From assembly GCA_964580585.1 (NCBI GenBank), contig CAZOKZ010000015.1, forward strand, positions 4,466 to 68,465: DNA of 64,000 nucleotides, read 5' to 3'. A program made the position numbers and the translations under genes. A model generated the notes under the pieces. It was not told where the DNA came from, did no database searches, and saw only the letters and a program-made list of their open reading frames with translations. This stretch comes from CAZOKZ01 sp964580585. Its GTDB lineage: Bacteria; Sumerlaeota; Sumerlaeia; SLMS01; JAHLLQ01. Positions 45,125 to 54,368 of this stretch are shown piece by piece; position 1 is the first letter of the stretch, and the number at the start of each line of letters is the position of its first letter.

Positions 45125-46168
45125 TCAGTTTCTCATCTCTTCTAGTACATTCTTATATAGACTCAAATATTTATCCGCTACTATTTCGGCCGAAAAACAT
45201 GCTTCAACTCGTTGGCGACACGCTTTCCGATCAATCTTATTAATATTTTCAACCGCGTTGCATAATTGATCTATTCCATGACACAAATATCCGTGTTCAC
45301 CTGAATTAACTATTTCTGGCAATGCGCCAGTCGGCGAAGAGATCACAGGAGTTCCACACGCGAGTGCTTCAATAAACACAATCCCAAAAGGTTCGTTCCA
45401 TTCGATAGGTACAATCATCGCCTTGGCGGAACCTAAAAGTATATTTTTTTGGAAATCATCAACCGGACCAATATATTCGATCCTATTTTTGCCAAGTTCT
45501 GGCTTAATTATATTCAAATAATAATCTGCCTCTGGGCCGGATTTTGCATAATTCCCAGCAATAACAAGACGTTGATTTGTTTTTTTTGCAACTTCAATAG
45601 CGTGGTGTGCTCCTTTTATCCTGTCCAACCGACTAAGAAACACTAAAGGTGCATCTTGAGATACTTCCGACTGAAAGGAATATTTATTAATTTCAATGCA
45701 ATTATGAATTGCGGTCCACTCTCCACCTCCACGGATTCCATTTGCACAAATATATTGGCTACACCCCGTAAAGCTCAATTTGTTATTTCGATCGATCGTT
45801 TTAGCCCGCCTAATATTTTTCTCACCTGGTTCTCTCTGGTAGGACATCACAATCGGTACTTTATTGAACATCAACGGTAACAAATACAATATCCGAGAAA
45901 AACTATGAATAACATCAGGCTGAAAATCTTTATAAGCACGCAACATAGTTGACATATTCTTGATACTATCTATTTTGGATTGTGACTTTTTTCCAGGCCA
46001 CGATAACATGGCATTCGCACCTACTGTTGAGTCTTTATGAGCAAGCAATCCAACCTCAATCTTCTTCTCGCGGTACGATCTAACTAATATATCGATGATC
46101 CTTTCAATTCCACCGTACAACATTGGGGGTACAGGTAATTCTGGATCTGCTGTAATGAGTATTCTCAC
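45125..46168 (-). CDS. Family-4 glycosyltransferase
   Basis: The 347-residue GT-B enzyme starts MRILITADPELPVPPMLYGG followed by IERIIDILVRSY. The donor domain shows LVFLSRLDRIKGAHHAIEVA, LVIAGNYAKSGPEADYY and the E-x7-E motif EPFGIVFIEALACGTPVI near residue 265. It is short for the family but complete. It lies one base after the upstream stop. The substrate is unknown. Confidence 0.9.
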   Translation of the reverse strand: MRILITADPELPVPPMLYGGIERIIDILVRSYREKKIEVGLLAHKDSTVGANAMLSWPGKKSQSKIDSIKNMSTMLRAYKDFQPDVIHSFSRILYLLPLMFNKVPIVMSYQREPGEKNIRRAKTIDRNNKLSFTGCSQYICANGIRGGGEWTAIHNCIEINKYSFQSEVSQDAPLVFLSRLDRIKGAHHAIEVAKKTNQRLVIAGNYAKSGPEADYYLNIIKPELGKNRIEYIGPVDDFQKNILLGSAKAMIVPIEWNEPFGIVFIEALACGTPVISSPTGALPEIVNSGEHGYLCHGIDQLCNAVENINKIDRKACRQRVEACFSAEIVADKYLSLYKNVLEEMRN

Positions 46169-46169
46169 C

Positions 46170-47438
46170 TTATAAACTCACCTTCATAGCATTATAAGCA
46201 GCGCTTTTGATTGTTTCCACATGGTCTTCCCAACGGCAGTATTTTCGATAAGAATCATAGGCTTTTTGTTTCATCGAAGCTAAGTAGTTCGGATCGCATA
46301 TCATTTTATTAAGTTCATTGGCCAACAATATATGATTGTTTTCCGGCAACATGACGAAGCTTTCTCCTGTAAGTCGATAAACTTCGCACTGGCCTTTGGT
46401 CGAAGTTGCAATCGTTGCCAAACCAGCCTCTAAATATTGAAATAATTTATTTGTAACAGTGAGGTCCCGGCTCTTGGGAGTCATATTTTCTAACGCCAAA
46501 CCTATATCGTGTTCACGAATCCGTCGAGGAAGATCAGTACCGGATACGATATCATGGAAATAAACATTTTTCCTGATTTCTTCAGTAAGTGGATTGAGAA
46601 AATATTTTTTCATCTCGTCCGATATCACACCTCTCAGGTGTACTTCGTAATTCCCATTTAAATAAGGAAGCGAATTGAACAATAATTCAAGTCCTCTCCC
46701 CTTCCCTATTGTCTGAGAAAACCAATGTAGCGAAATATTATCTCTGTTCAGTCTGTCAGTATCGTTCGATTCTTCGCCGTCAGTCTCATTTTCAAATATA
46801 TTATACACAACACTTGGCGGAGTGACCTTGTATTCTTCGGCCAATGCTTTGGCAAGCGTATGCGAAGTCGTTAAGCGGTAAACGGCATTTTTAGCTAGAT
46901 GGTGTTCTAATTCTTTCAACCATTTGATTGGCCGATGTTTAGTCGAATCAGGCAATAAATCCTCAGAAAACCAATCTTCGTAATCAATCCCAACTTTTCG
47001 GCCTGATTCTGAAATATTTTTTGCCACCCACATTGTTGATTCCGAGTGGGCGATTACCAATTCTGCAGGAAATGATTTTGCATATTTGTTCAAGTAGCGA
47101 CTACCATACCCAAGCAATTCGGGCATTCGAAAGCCTGCCTTCGAGTATAAAATAAAGGCGAGTTTCCGTCTCGCTCTTACCCAAACGTTTAATAATTTAT
47201 TTGAAATTGATGTTGGACGAAAGTCAATGGCTGGAACAAATTTCCATTTCTTTTCGGATAATAATTGCTTATCTCTTTCAACCATTTCGGGATCATACCA
47301 AACGCCACAAACAGTCACGTTGTAACCGGCAGCAAATAATATATCCGCTTCTTTTTGAGGGCGAGGAGCAGTACTAATATGAGCTCCTATCATTATCAAT
47401 ACACTTTTCTTAGCAGAATTTGGAACAGAATTTATCAC
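46170..47438 (-). CDS. GT-B glycosyltransferase-like protein
   Basis: I chose GTG 47438, whose GTGA overlaps the preceding TGA by four bases as elsewhere in this operon. An in-frame TTG at 47489 would overlap by 55 bases. The 422-residue product has SVLIMIGAHISTAPRPQKEA, VGIDYEDWFSEDLL, a donor-side ISLHWFSQTIGKGRGLELLF and TVTNKLFQYLEAGLATIATS, the variant of the GT4 signature in which the second acidic residue is less clear. It is probably a transferase of the same pathway; similarity is weaker than for its neighbours. Confidence 0.78.
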   Translation of the reverse strand: MINSVPNSAKKSVLIMIGAHISTAPRPQKEADILFAAGYNVTVCGVWYDPEMVERDKQLLSEKKWKFVPAIDFRPTSISNKLLNVWVRARRKLAFILYSKAGFRMPELLGYGSRYLNKYAKSFPAELVIAHSESTMWVAKNISESGRKVGIDYEDWFSEDLLPDSTKHRPIKWLKELEHHLAKNAVYRLTTSHTLAKALAEEYKVTPPSVVYNIFENETDGEESNDTDRLNRDNISLHWFSQTIGKGRGLELLFNSLPYLNGNYEVHLRGVISDEMKKYFLNPLTEEIRKNVYFHDIVSGTDLPRRIREHDIGLALENMTPKSRDLTVTNKLFQYLEAGLATIATSTKGQCEVYRLTGESFVMLPENNHILLANELNKMICDPNYLASMKQKAYDSYRKYCRWEDHVETIKSAAYNAMKVSL

Positions 47439-48391
47439 CGAATGCTGAGCGTACCTGATAAGCCTTGAAAACGTTTCGCCAACCGCCAACCAAGAAATTT
47501 AGCAGCAATTTTAAATTTTGGTCCACCTGGAAGACCTAAATTTGATCCGCCCAATTTATCTGCCTCAGTTAATGCTTCTCCTGATAAACGATATGAATAC
47601 ATTGCAAGATCATATGCTGCCAACTGCATTCTATCTGCACATGCTTTCTCAATTTCATCGTCCGCGAATGTTTCGATTACTTTTTTGATCGATCTTCGTG
47701 CTACCTCTAATCGCGACAAACAATCGTTCATTTTTTTAGCCGAACTTAATGATGATGGTGAACCAGATCTATAATAGACTTTTGCTTCATCAACAAATAG
47801 TACTTTTCTCGCTGCACAAATCACTCGGGTAAAATATTCGCCATCATCGTCGAGTGAAAGTGACTCGTCCCATTGTCCCACTTTGTCCACAATAGTCCTT
47901 GGAGTTAACCATACTCCAGGTTGCATCATTTCCATATTTGACCAAGCTGTAATAAACCACTCCCTTGGGTATAAATCTTTCCAGATCTCTTGTCTTAAAA
48001 ACTTTGCTTTATTACTATCATCAAAAAACCTTCCCCATTGACATGATGAAATAGAATCGGCCTGATTTTCAAGACGCTTCACTTGACTTTTAATTTTATT
48101 AACACTGATTAGATCGTCGGCATCCAGATATTGGATATAATCTCCTTTAGCCCTGTTCAATCCTTGATTTCTAGCCGAACTTGCCCCTCTATTTTCCTGT
48201 GTAATAACCTCGATATTTTTACCAACATACTTATCTAAAACCGAAAGACTGTCATCTGTTGAACCATCATCAACTACAATTATTTCGATATTCTGCCATG
48301 TTTGATTAAGTACAGAATCGATTGCTTGTCCAATCCAATTCGCCGCATTGTAGCAAGGAATAATTACGGAAACAAGTGGAGAGCTTGTCAT
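47435..48391 (-). CDS. Family-2 glycosyltransferase
   Basis: The 318-residue GT-A enzyme has the textbook start VSVIIPCYNAANWIGQAIDS, IIVVDDGSTDDSL, GASSARNQGLNRAKGDYIQY and the metal-binding LDADD. The C-terminal part, with helices LEVARRSIKKVIETFADDEI, is hydrophilic. It overlaps the preceding gene by four bases (ATGA). It transfers one sugar from a nucleotide donor to the growing glycan. Confidence 0.92.
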   Translation of the reverse strand: MTSSPLVSVIIPCYNAANWIGQAIDSVLNQTWQNIEIIVVDDGSTDDSLSVLDKYVGKNIEVITQENRGASSARNQGLNRAKGDYIQYLDADDLISVNKIKSQVKRLENQADSISSCQWGRFFDDSNKAKFLRQEIWKDLYPREWFITAWSNMEMMQPGVWLTPRTIVDKVGQWDESLSLDDDGEYFTRVICAARKVLFVDEAKVYYRSGSPSSLSSAKKMNDCLSRLEVARRSIKKVIETFADDEIEKACADRMQLAAYDLAMYSYRLSGEALTEADKLGGSNLGLPGGPKFKIAAKFLGWRLAKRFQGLSGTLSIR

Positions 48392-49422
48392 ACCTTATAT
48401 GCTGGTGGTGCCACTTGAGATAATAATTTGTTGAACTCCGAAGCCGACATCGTGCGTACTTTACCATATCTGGGACGAGTAATCATTCGTGTGATTCTGA
48501 TTGCGTTTTTAATCCCAAATATTCTTTCCAGAAAATGGAATTTATCCCCACCAATATTTTTACTCGACTTGTATCCTAGTTGCTTAAGTAGCGAATGCAT
48601 TCTTCTTTCATATTCTTTATTATAGCATATTGGTAATCGTTTCCATGTGCTCAAAAGATTTTCGGAGATTTTAGCACGCACGATTTCTGACCTTTCTGTT
48701 TCAGGGCAATTAGCAATGAACTGCTCCATTAGGAAAAGCGCTGCAATTCCAAGCTTTTCCCAATTATTTGAATATTGACCTGTTTCGTGTATGCATCGAA
48801 TCGTCAATTCAGAAGGAACATAACATATTTTTGCTGGGAAAACGGCTAAATTATAGTAAATCCACACATCCCCTATCGGACTGAGCGGTTTTGATGGTTC
48901 AACAAGTGGAGTTGTCAGTGCCTGTTGAATATATGTTTTACGATAGACTAAATTGTTCGAAAAAGGCTGTGCATCCAAAAGCAATGAAACTGAATCAGAA
49001 ATTATTCCCATCGGTTTTTCTGATACTCGCTCAATTATTTCAAACTCACCGTCAACCCTCCAACTACATTCGTCGGTGTAAGAAATATCAGCATCTGATT
49101 CTTCCATCAATTTGATTTGTTTAATGAATTTTTCTGGCGAAACTAAATCATCGGAGTCTAGTATGGTAATATAGTTTCCTTTTGCAGCCATGATTCCAAC
49201 ATGCTTTGCAACAGCGGAACCACTATTTTCCTGGCGAATAAACCGCAATGACAACCTTTTCCAATCGTGAAGTTCCGATTCAACGGAGGGTTCGGATCCA
49301 TCATCAACAATGATAATTTCCGTCGATAACTCTTTTGTCGCTTCTACTAAACAATCTAATGTAAATAAAAGAGCAGGAATCCGATTATAAGCAGGAATAA
49401 CAATGCTGAGTGTAGGATTCAT
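48388..49422 (-). CDS. Family-2 glycosyltransferase
   Basis: The 344-residue GT-A enzyme has LSIVIPAYNRIPALLFTLDC, IIIVDDGSEPSVESEL, SGSAVAKHVGIMAAKGNYIT and the metal-binding LDSDD. The C-terminal half is helical and basic, with no recognised motif. Its ATG overlaps the preceding stop by four bases (ATGA). Donor and acceptor are unknown. Confidence 0.92.
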   Translation of the reverse strand: MNPTLSIVIPAYNRIPALLFTLDCLVEATKELSTEIIIVDDGSEPSVESELHDWKRLSLRFIRQENSGSAVAKHVGIMAAKGNYITILDSDDLVSPEKFIKQIKLMEESDADISYTDECSWRVDGEFEIIERVSEKPMGIISDSVSLLLDAQPFSNNLVYRKTYIQQALTTPLVEPSKPLSPIGDVWIYYNLAVFPAKICYVPSELTIRCIHETGQYSNNWEKLGIAALFLMEQFIANCPETERSEIVRAKISENLLSTWKRLPICYNKEYERRMHSLLKQLGYKSSKNIGGDKFHFLERIFGIKNAIRITRMITRPRYGKVRTMSASEFNKLLSQVAPPAYKV

Positions 49423-50366
49423 ACACCTCGGACCATTTGGTTAAATTGTTGCCATGCGAACCTGAAATATGCATTCTTCGATGTATCAACGTAGTGGTGT
49501 AGTACACCTTTTCTGGAAATTATATCTCCCTGATTTGGCAGACAAATATAGTCGTTCATTGGTGCAATACATGCATTATTTTCTCCAACTAACATCGCGG
49601 TAAGTGCTTGTTCCTGATAATAACTTGTACCCTCGCGTTTAATCATTTCATCGGTCCAATATTCCAACTTCTCCCAATCGATCATGCCCCCATTCAAACC
49701 AATAATTCCGACATTCAATTTATTTGGAATCTCACAACCAGCCAATTCTTTCATCAATTCCACTGAATATCCATAGGAGGAAACCCTATCCAGCATATAG
49801 TATGGAAGTGTGGGACAATCAAGCCACTGCAATAAGTGCTCAGGTATATTTAAGAACATCATATCAGAATCAAGAACCAACTGCCATTCACCACAACCAG
49901 CATGGACATCTGTCAGTTTACGAATGTGAGGGTAATTAATTCTTCTTTCACGCAATCTCGGAAATTTACTTTCAGGCAGTACTTCTTCAATTCGTTTATT
50001 AATTTTTTCATACCGATCAATCTGAATTATGGGAAAAATCCGTACAATTTCCTTAATTTGTGAACTTTTCAATGTGCCGTCATCAAGAATTTTCAAACGA
50101 ATAGGGCGAGGCGAATAGTGCAGCAGTGAATACGCGCAATAAACGGTCTGATACCAAAATCTGTCACCGGTAAGAAAGGTTATTTGAAGAATTTTATCAT
50201 CAGGATTTTCTTTAGTTTCAATCGCAGGCAAGTCAACAATGGACGATTCCATTTGTTCGCGTGCTTTTGCTGCCAGGAGCATGTTTATCGGTCCTTCGCG
50301 CCACCATCGTTTTAAATGGTGCCGTGGCCGATGATACAAATATTTTTTGGCATCATTAATTAACAT
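49419..50366 (-). CDS. GT-A glycosyltransferase-like protein (GT8-like)
   Basis: The 315-residue protein is not a classical family-2 enzyme. It has ILQITFLTGDRFWYQTVYCA, RPIRLKILDDGTLK, and a metal-binding DxD in WQLVLDSDMMFLN. Then come LNVGIIGLNGGMIDWEKLEY and YYQEQALTAMLV, the arrangement of GT8/GT24-like retaining transferases. The N-terminus is basic (LYHRPRHHLKRWWREG), fitting peripheral membrane contact. It lies six bases after the preceding gene. Confidence 0.78.
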   Translation of the reverse strand: MLINDAKKYLYHRPRHHLKRWWREGPINMLLAAKAREQMESSIVDLPAIETKENPDDKILQITFLTGDRFWYQTVYCAYSLLHYSPRPIRLKILDDGTLKSSQIKEIVRIFPIIQIDRYEKINKRIEEVLPESKFPRLRERRINYPHIRKLTDVHAGCGEWQLVLDSDMMFLNIPEHLLQWLDCPTLPYYMLDRVSSYGYSVELMKELAGCEIPNKLNVGIIGLNGGMIDWEKLEYWTDEMIKREGTSYYQEQALTAMLVGENNACIAPMNDYICLPNQGDIISRKGVLHHYVDTSKNAYFRFAWQQFNQMVRGV

Positions 50367-50372
50367 GATATA

Positions 50373-51317
50373 TTAATGTAACTCACTTTGACCTTCATAC
50401 ATACCGCAACTTTGCTGCCACCGTATATATGCTGCGGGTCCCATCCATGCTTTATGACGAAAATACGAACGAATTTTCAATGGTAGAACTTGCCATTTAG
50501 GAACTGGACGCCAAGGACGAATACCATGTAAATCCAGCAGTTGAACCCATGATTTGGCAATTCCCCGCAGTAAACGGCCAAAATATTCAGGTGTTAAACG
50601 AGCCGCCGGTATCAAATGCACTAAAGAAAGCTGCGGAAAATATCCTATTTGGTAATTGTCTTCCAAAATAGTTAAAACAAGATCGTTATCTCCACCCGAT
50701 GTTAACTGCTCCCCTGATCGATCTGATATTTTTTCCATTCCCCGGGCTTTGAGCACTTCACTATATTTTAATGCACATTCTTTTCGCAGCACCATGCCTG
50801 CTCCAACGGGTGAGTGATCCGGGTATTTTTTCAACTCACCGCCGCTTTTACTTTTTACCTCAGTTAATATAATGTCTTCACCATAATTCCGTAATGCCAA
50901 GTTCTCGGAAAATTCTTTTATCCATGCCTCTGGTTCAATCTCATACTCGGGGATGACTTTCCCTCCAAATGCTCCGATTCTCTCGTGATCAGCCGCTATT
51001 TTTACACTACACTCTAAATATTTATCATGCAAAATATTGTCATCATCAACCATGATGATTAATTGACTTTTTGCTTCTTTAAAACCGCATAATCTCGCTG
51101 CAGTCAGTCCCAGTTTTTCCTCTCGAACTACTCGTGCATTCAGATGCCATGACAAATCGAGTTCATCGAATAATTTTTTATTACTCGACGCGTTATCGAC
51201 AATAATCAATTCCCAGCAATTTTTCGGCAAGGATTGATTTTTGAGCCCCTCGATGGTCCGTTCCAGCCTGGCTTTATCAGGATTATGTGTGGGTAATATT
51301 ACTGAAACGCTCAACAT
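50373..51317 (-). CDS. Family-2 glycosyltransferase
   Basis: The 314-residue GT-A enzyme begins MLSVSVILPTHNPDKARLER. It has LIIVDNASSNKKL, GLTAARLCGFKEAKSQLIIM, and the acidic metal site VDDDNIL. A GAFGGKVIPEYEIEPEAW segment follows, typical of a rhamnosyl- or chondroitin-type GT2 subgroup, then SGGDNDLVLTILEDNYQIGY with the catalytic-base region. It lies six bases after the sulfotransferase gene. The substrate is unknown. Confidence 0.9.
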   Translation of the reverse strand: MLSVSVILPTHNPDKARLERTIEGLKNQSLPKNCWELIIVDNASSNKKLFDELDLSWHLNARVVREEKLGLTAARLCGFKEAKSQLIIMVDDDNILHDKYLECSVKIAADHERIGAFGGKVIPEYEIEPEAWIKEFSENLALRNYGEDIILTEVKSKSGGELKKYPDHSPVGAGMVLRKECALKYSEVLKARGMEKISDRSGEQLTSGGDNDLVLTILEDNYQIGYFPQLSLVHLIPAARLTPEYFGRLLRGIAKSWVQLLDLHGIRPWRPVPKWQVLPLKIRSYFRHKAWMGPAAYIRWQQSCGMYEGQSELH

Positions 51318-51323
51318 TTGAAA

Positions 51324-52088
51324 CTAACCATCATAGCTTGCCAGGGTGCAGAGTTGTTCGTAAATAGTTGCAGCCGATTCAGGAACACTAGAGCAAGATT
51401 CAGTGCGATTTAATGCATGATCTGGAAAATTAAAATCAACGTTTGCCCCGGTAAATTCCGCCAAACGCTGGAGACCGTCTCCCGCGGCCACTTGATCGTA
51501 ATGAAGAAAAAGCCAGTCGCCGGTATGGCGATGAATTTGTAGAATATGCGAATACATCATTTCATAATTACATATTGCTTTATCGTATGTCATTTGGATG
51601 GACTGAAGTTCGGGCTGAGACTTCAATATTTTTATAATACTGTTAGCGGTACGCGAAGGATCGCGAAATAAACATATGTAAACAGTGTTTTTTAAGTATG
51701 GGCGCCAAATGGGTAATGTATATGAAAAACGAGGATCTTTGAAACAAAATGGCTCGCGCTGGGTAAGTTCCTCAATCTGTTGATTAATCCCAACCGGAGC
51801 TTCCAGTTTCTTGTCTAATGGAAAACATGCCAGCCATTGATCATAACGCCTTTGTCGAGGTTTTAATCGAACATAATCGCCGCGCATCATTTTCTCGAAA
51901 AACGTTGCATGATGATAAATGATATCATCATTAATACGATTTACCGTTTGGTCTTCAAAAAATCCCTTTGGGTTGCCTGCTCTGGGGAACAGCATTCGGT
52001 CACCCATGAAGTATCCTGCTTTGGCAAGTGAACCGGCTGTCATACTCGTTCCGCTACGGCCGGACCCAAGGATAATGCAGTTTTTCAT
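51324..52088 (-). CDS. Sulfotransferase family protein
   Basis: The 254-residue protein starts at ATG 52088, 19 bases after the preceding stop (the frame is open further upstream inside that gene). It opens with the PAPS 5'-phosphosulfate loop CIILGSGRSGTSMTAGSL and has the 3'-phosphate segment YICLFRDPSRTANSII near residue 145. The FEDQTVNRINDDIIYHH region fits the acceptor loop of the family. It probably adds sulfate to a sugar of the exported polysaccharide. Confidence 0.82.
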   Translation of the reverse strand: MKNCIILGSGRSGTSMTAGSLAKAGYFMGDRMLFPRAGNPKGFFEDQTVNRINDDIIYHHATFFEKMMRGDYVRLKPRQRRYDQWLACFPLDKKLEAPVGINQQIEELTQREPFCFKDPRFSYTLPIWRPYLKNTVYICLFRDPSRTANSIIKILKSQPELQSIQMTYDKAICNYEMMYSHILQIHRHTGDWLFLHYDQVAAGDGLQRLAEFTGANVDFNFPDHALNRTESCSSVPESAATIYEQLCTLASYDG

Positions 52089-52107
52089 TTTGCTGTCGCT
52101 GGGATTA

Positions 52108-52953
52108 TCAATCCCAGTCAAACCGACATCCAAGCAATTGGTAAAGTTTTTCATTATATGGATTGAAGTGTGCTCTAAGTTTCTCGCGAACGATTGGTGA
52201 AATCGGCTCGTATTCTCCCCCATCCCAATGCACCCCATATCCACGCGGCTCCCATTCGGGAATACCTAAAAACTGCTGAACACGGCAGAACTCCTCACTT
52301 GTATTCTCAAATAGTTTTTCACTCTGGAAGATATGGAAATTTTCGCGCGGAAAGTATTTAAACCACCGTTCCAACTGTTCCGCATAATATCCGCGAGATT
52401 GATAGGAATATAGTCGAAGTGCATGTTTTTCAGGAGGAATATGCGTCACACTTTTTACATTCACTCCTTGCGTAATTCTTTCATATTCTTTTTCGATAGC
52501 CTCAGCAAACTCCAACGGTTCAATATTTCTCCTGCGGTTCATCTGATACTGGGAATATGCTCGATCAATCGGATTTCGCAGGATTGCAATAAGTTTGATA
52601 TTAGGTAATGTTTTGGCTACTAAAGCTGGGACTTGCTCCTCGTAAAGATACTCGGGGCTGGCTTCCAAACAAAGCGGCTTGCGTCCTAATCGAATGCCCA
52701 CCGCATTACGAGAAATCGTCATGGGAAAGTGGCTTCGATATTTATGCAACGCAGTACCACTCACCTCGTGAGTATCGAAAAAGTGAACTTCTTTTCTCGC
52801 CGCAGGCATAATAAAAGGATGCGCCGAAAGATAATTATAGAGCGAAGTGGTTCCGCCCTTTTGCGTGCCAATGATAATAAAGTCGGGTAACACCCGCAAT
52901 GGAGCCGTAAAACGCCTCCACCTTAAACGCAAAGGACGTGTTACTTTATGCAT
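52108..52953 (-). CDS. Sulfotransferase domain protein (heparan-type)
   Basis: The 281-residue protein starts at ATG 52953; the longer frame runs into the Wzt-like gene. It has the strong motifs of heparan N-/O-sulfotransferase relatives: DFIIIGTQKGGTTSLYNYL (PAPS loop), KEVHFFDTHE, LEASPEYLYEE, and LIAILRNPIDRAYSQYQMNR (3'-phosphate site). The ending EWEPRGYGVHWDGGEYEPIS, then LREKL-type helix, is also typical. With its neighbour it indicates at least two sulfation steps in this pathway. Confidence 0.9.
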   Translation of the reverse strand: MHKVTRPLRLRWRRFTAPLRVLPDFIIIGTQKGGTTSLYNYLSAHPFIMPAARKEVHFFDTHEVSGTALHKYRSHFPMTISRNAVGIRLGRKPLCLEASPEYLYEEQVPALVAKTLPNIKLIAILRNPIDRAYSQYQMNRRRNIEPLEFAEAIEKEYERITQGVNVKSVTHIPPEKHALRLYSYQSRGYYAEQLERWFKYFPRENFHIFQSEKLFENTSEEFCRVQQFLGIPEWEPRGYGVHWDGGEYEPISPIVREKLRAHFNPYNEKLYQLLGCRFDWD

Positions 52954-53000
52954 TGCCTGACACTGATGGTGAATAAACTGTTTGGGGTGAAGACGCGCGA

Positions 53001-54368
53001 TCACGTTATTATTTTTTGCTCTTCCAGGGATGAAAATAAATCCTCCGGATTTATTTCCGTTTCTGCGATTTCCCAATGCGTTTTCCCGCGCACAAAACCC
53101 TGTGTGTTGTTATGCACAAACTCTTCATCGTAGGGCAGCGCGGTGACTTCAAATGTTGCTGCATTTTCCACTCGGTCCAGCAACCCATTTCCTTTGCGAC
53201 ACGTCACCATGATCGTGTATCGACCTGGATAGAGCTTCAGTTGATCGACATGAAGATTTAACCGCACCGGTTCTCCAGCCTTCACCGCAAGCATCATTTC
53301 CTGATCGTCTGTTTTGACCGTTGTAATGCGCGTGTGTGTGGCCGATTCGATTGCCAGCATGATATTGATATAGTCAAAGTCGTTTTTTGCCTCTGCTTCC
53401 AGATACACAGAAAACGGTTCGCCAAAACGTAAATTCGTGTTTAGTCTCCCATCGGAATCCAGAATTGCGCATTTGGTAAACGTAAACGTTGAAGACTTTC
53501 GTGGATCCCTGCGCATTTCCTTCAAATCGAACCGATGCCCAAACTCCGTTGCTCCACTTGCCAGATAATGTTTCACGGCTTCTTCCGTATCGCCATCGAA
53601 AGACACCCTACCCTGCTCCAATACCACAACGCGGCTGCACAATCGCTGAATCGAGGCCATGTTATGGCTTACAAAGATAATCGTTCGTCCTTCCTGCGTG
53701 GCGACTTCCCCCATTTTACCAAGGCATTTTTTCTGAAACGCCGCATCGCCCACTGCCAATACTTCATCGATGAGCAAAATTTCGGGTTCCAGGTGCGCCG
53801 CCACGGCAAACCCCAAGCGAACTCCCATGCCAGAGGAATATCGTTTAACTGGCGTATCCAAAAAGCGTTCGATGTCGGCAAAGGCCACGATTTCGTCGAA
53901 CTTTCGTTTAATCTCGGATTTTGTCATTCCCAGGATCGCACCGTTCATGAAAATATTTTCACGCCCGGTTAATTCAGGATGGAATCCCGTTCCCACCTCC
54001 AACAAACTCGCAATACGTCCATTAAGAACAATGCGTCCACTCGTTGGTTCGGTAATCCTGCTTAATATTTTCAGCATCGTGGATTTGCCCGCGCCATTGC
54101 GGCCAATCAACCCGATGACTTCGCCTTGTTCGACATGAAAATTCACATCATTCAACGCCCAGAAATCTTCAAATTTCTTTGGGGCAGTTTTTTGACGGTT
54201 GAACAAATTCGTGATCGATTCCGTCACCGCATCGCGGAAAGTACGGTAACGCACTTCCCGTTGGCTGCGCTCATGACGGATGAGGTAACGCTTCCCCACG
54301 TTTTCCACCGCAATCGCGGCATCGTTCACAGAATTTGGTGTGTGATTATTATTAGATATAATCGGCAA
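53001..54368 (-). CDS. wzt: Polysaccharide ABC exporter ATPase with C-terminal substrate-recognition domain (Wzt-like)
   Basis: The 455-residue protein is the ATPase of an O-antigen/capsule-type exporter. Residues about 15-260 hold the nucleotide-binding domain: Walker A GRNGAGKST near 89-97, signature YSSGMGVRLGFAVA, Walker B ILLIDEVLAVGD and the switch histidine IIFVSHNMAS. Residues about 300-440 form the beta-sandwich domain that in Wzt binds the finished glycan end (TNLRFGEPFSVYLEAEA, LNLHVDQLKLYPGRYTIMV). The start TTG 54368 has GGTGGAG at good spacing and overlaps the permease by 17 bases; GTG 54329 is an alternative. Confidence 0.92.
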   Translation of the reverse strand: MPIISNNNHTPNSVNDAAIAVENVGKRYLIRHERSQREVRYRTFRDAVTESITNLFNRQKTAPKKFEDFWALNDVNFHVEQGEVIGLIGRNGAGKSTMLKILSRITEPTSGRIVLNGRIASLLEVGTGFHPELTGRENIFMNGAILGMTKSEIKRKFDEIVAFADIERFLDTPVKRYSSGMGVRLGFAVAAHLEPEILLIDEVLAVGDAAFQKKCLGKMGEVATQEGRTIIFVSHNMASIQRLCSRVVVLEQGRVSFDGDTEEAVKHYLASGATEFGHRFDLKEMRRDPRKSSTFTFTKCAILDSDGRLNTNLRFGEPFSVYLEAEAKNDFDYINIMLAIESATHTRITTVKTDDQEMMLAVKAGEPVRLNLHVDQLKLYPGRYTIMVTCRKGNGLLDRVENAATFEVTALPYDEEFVHNNTQGFVRGKTHWEIAETEINPEDLFSSLEEQKIIT

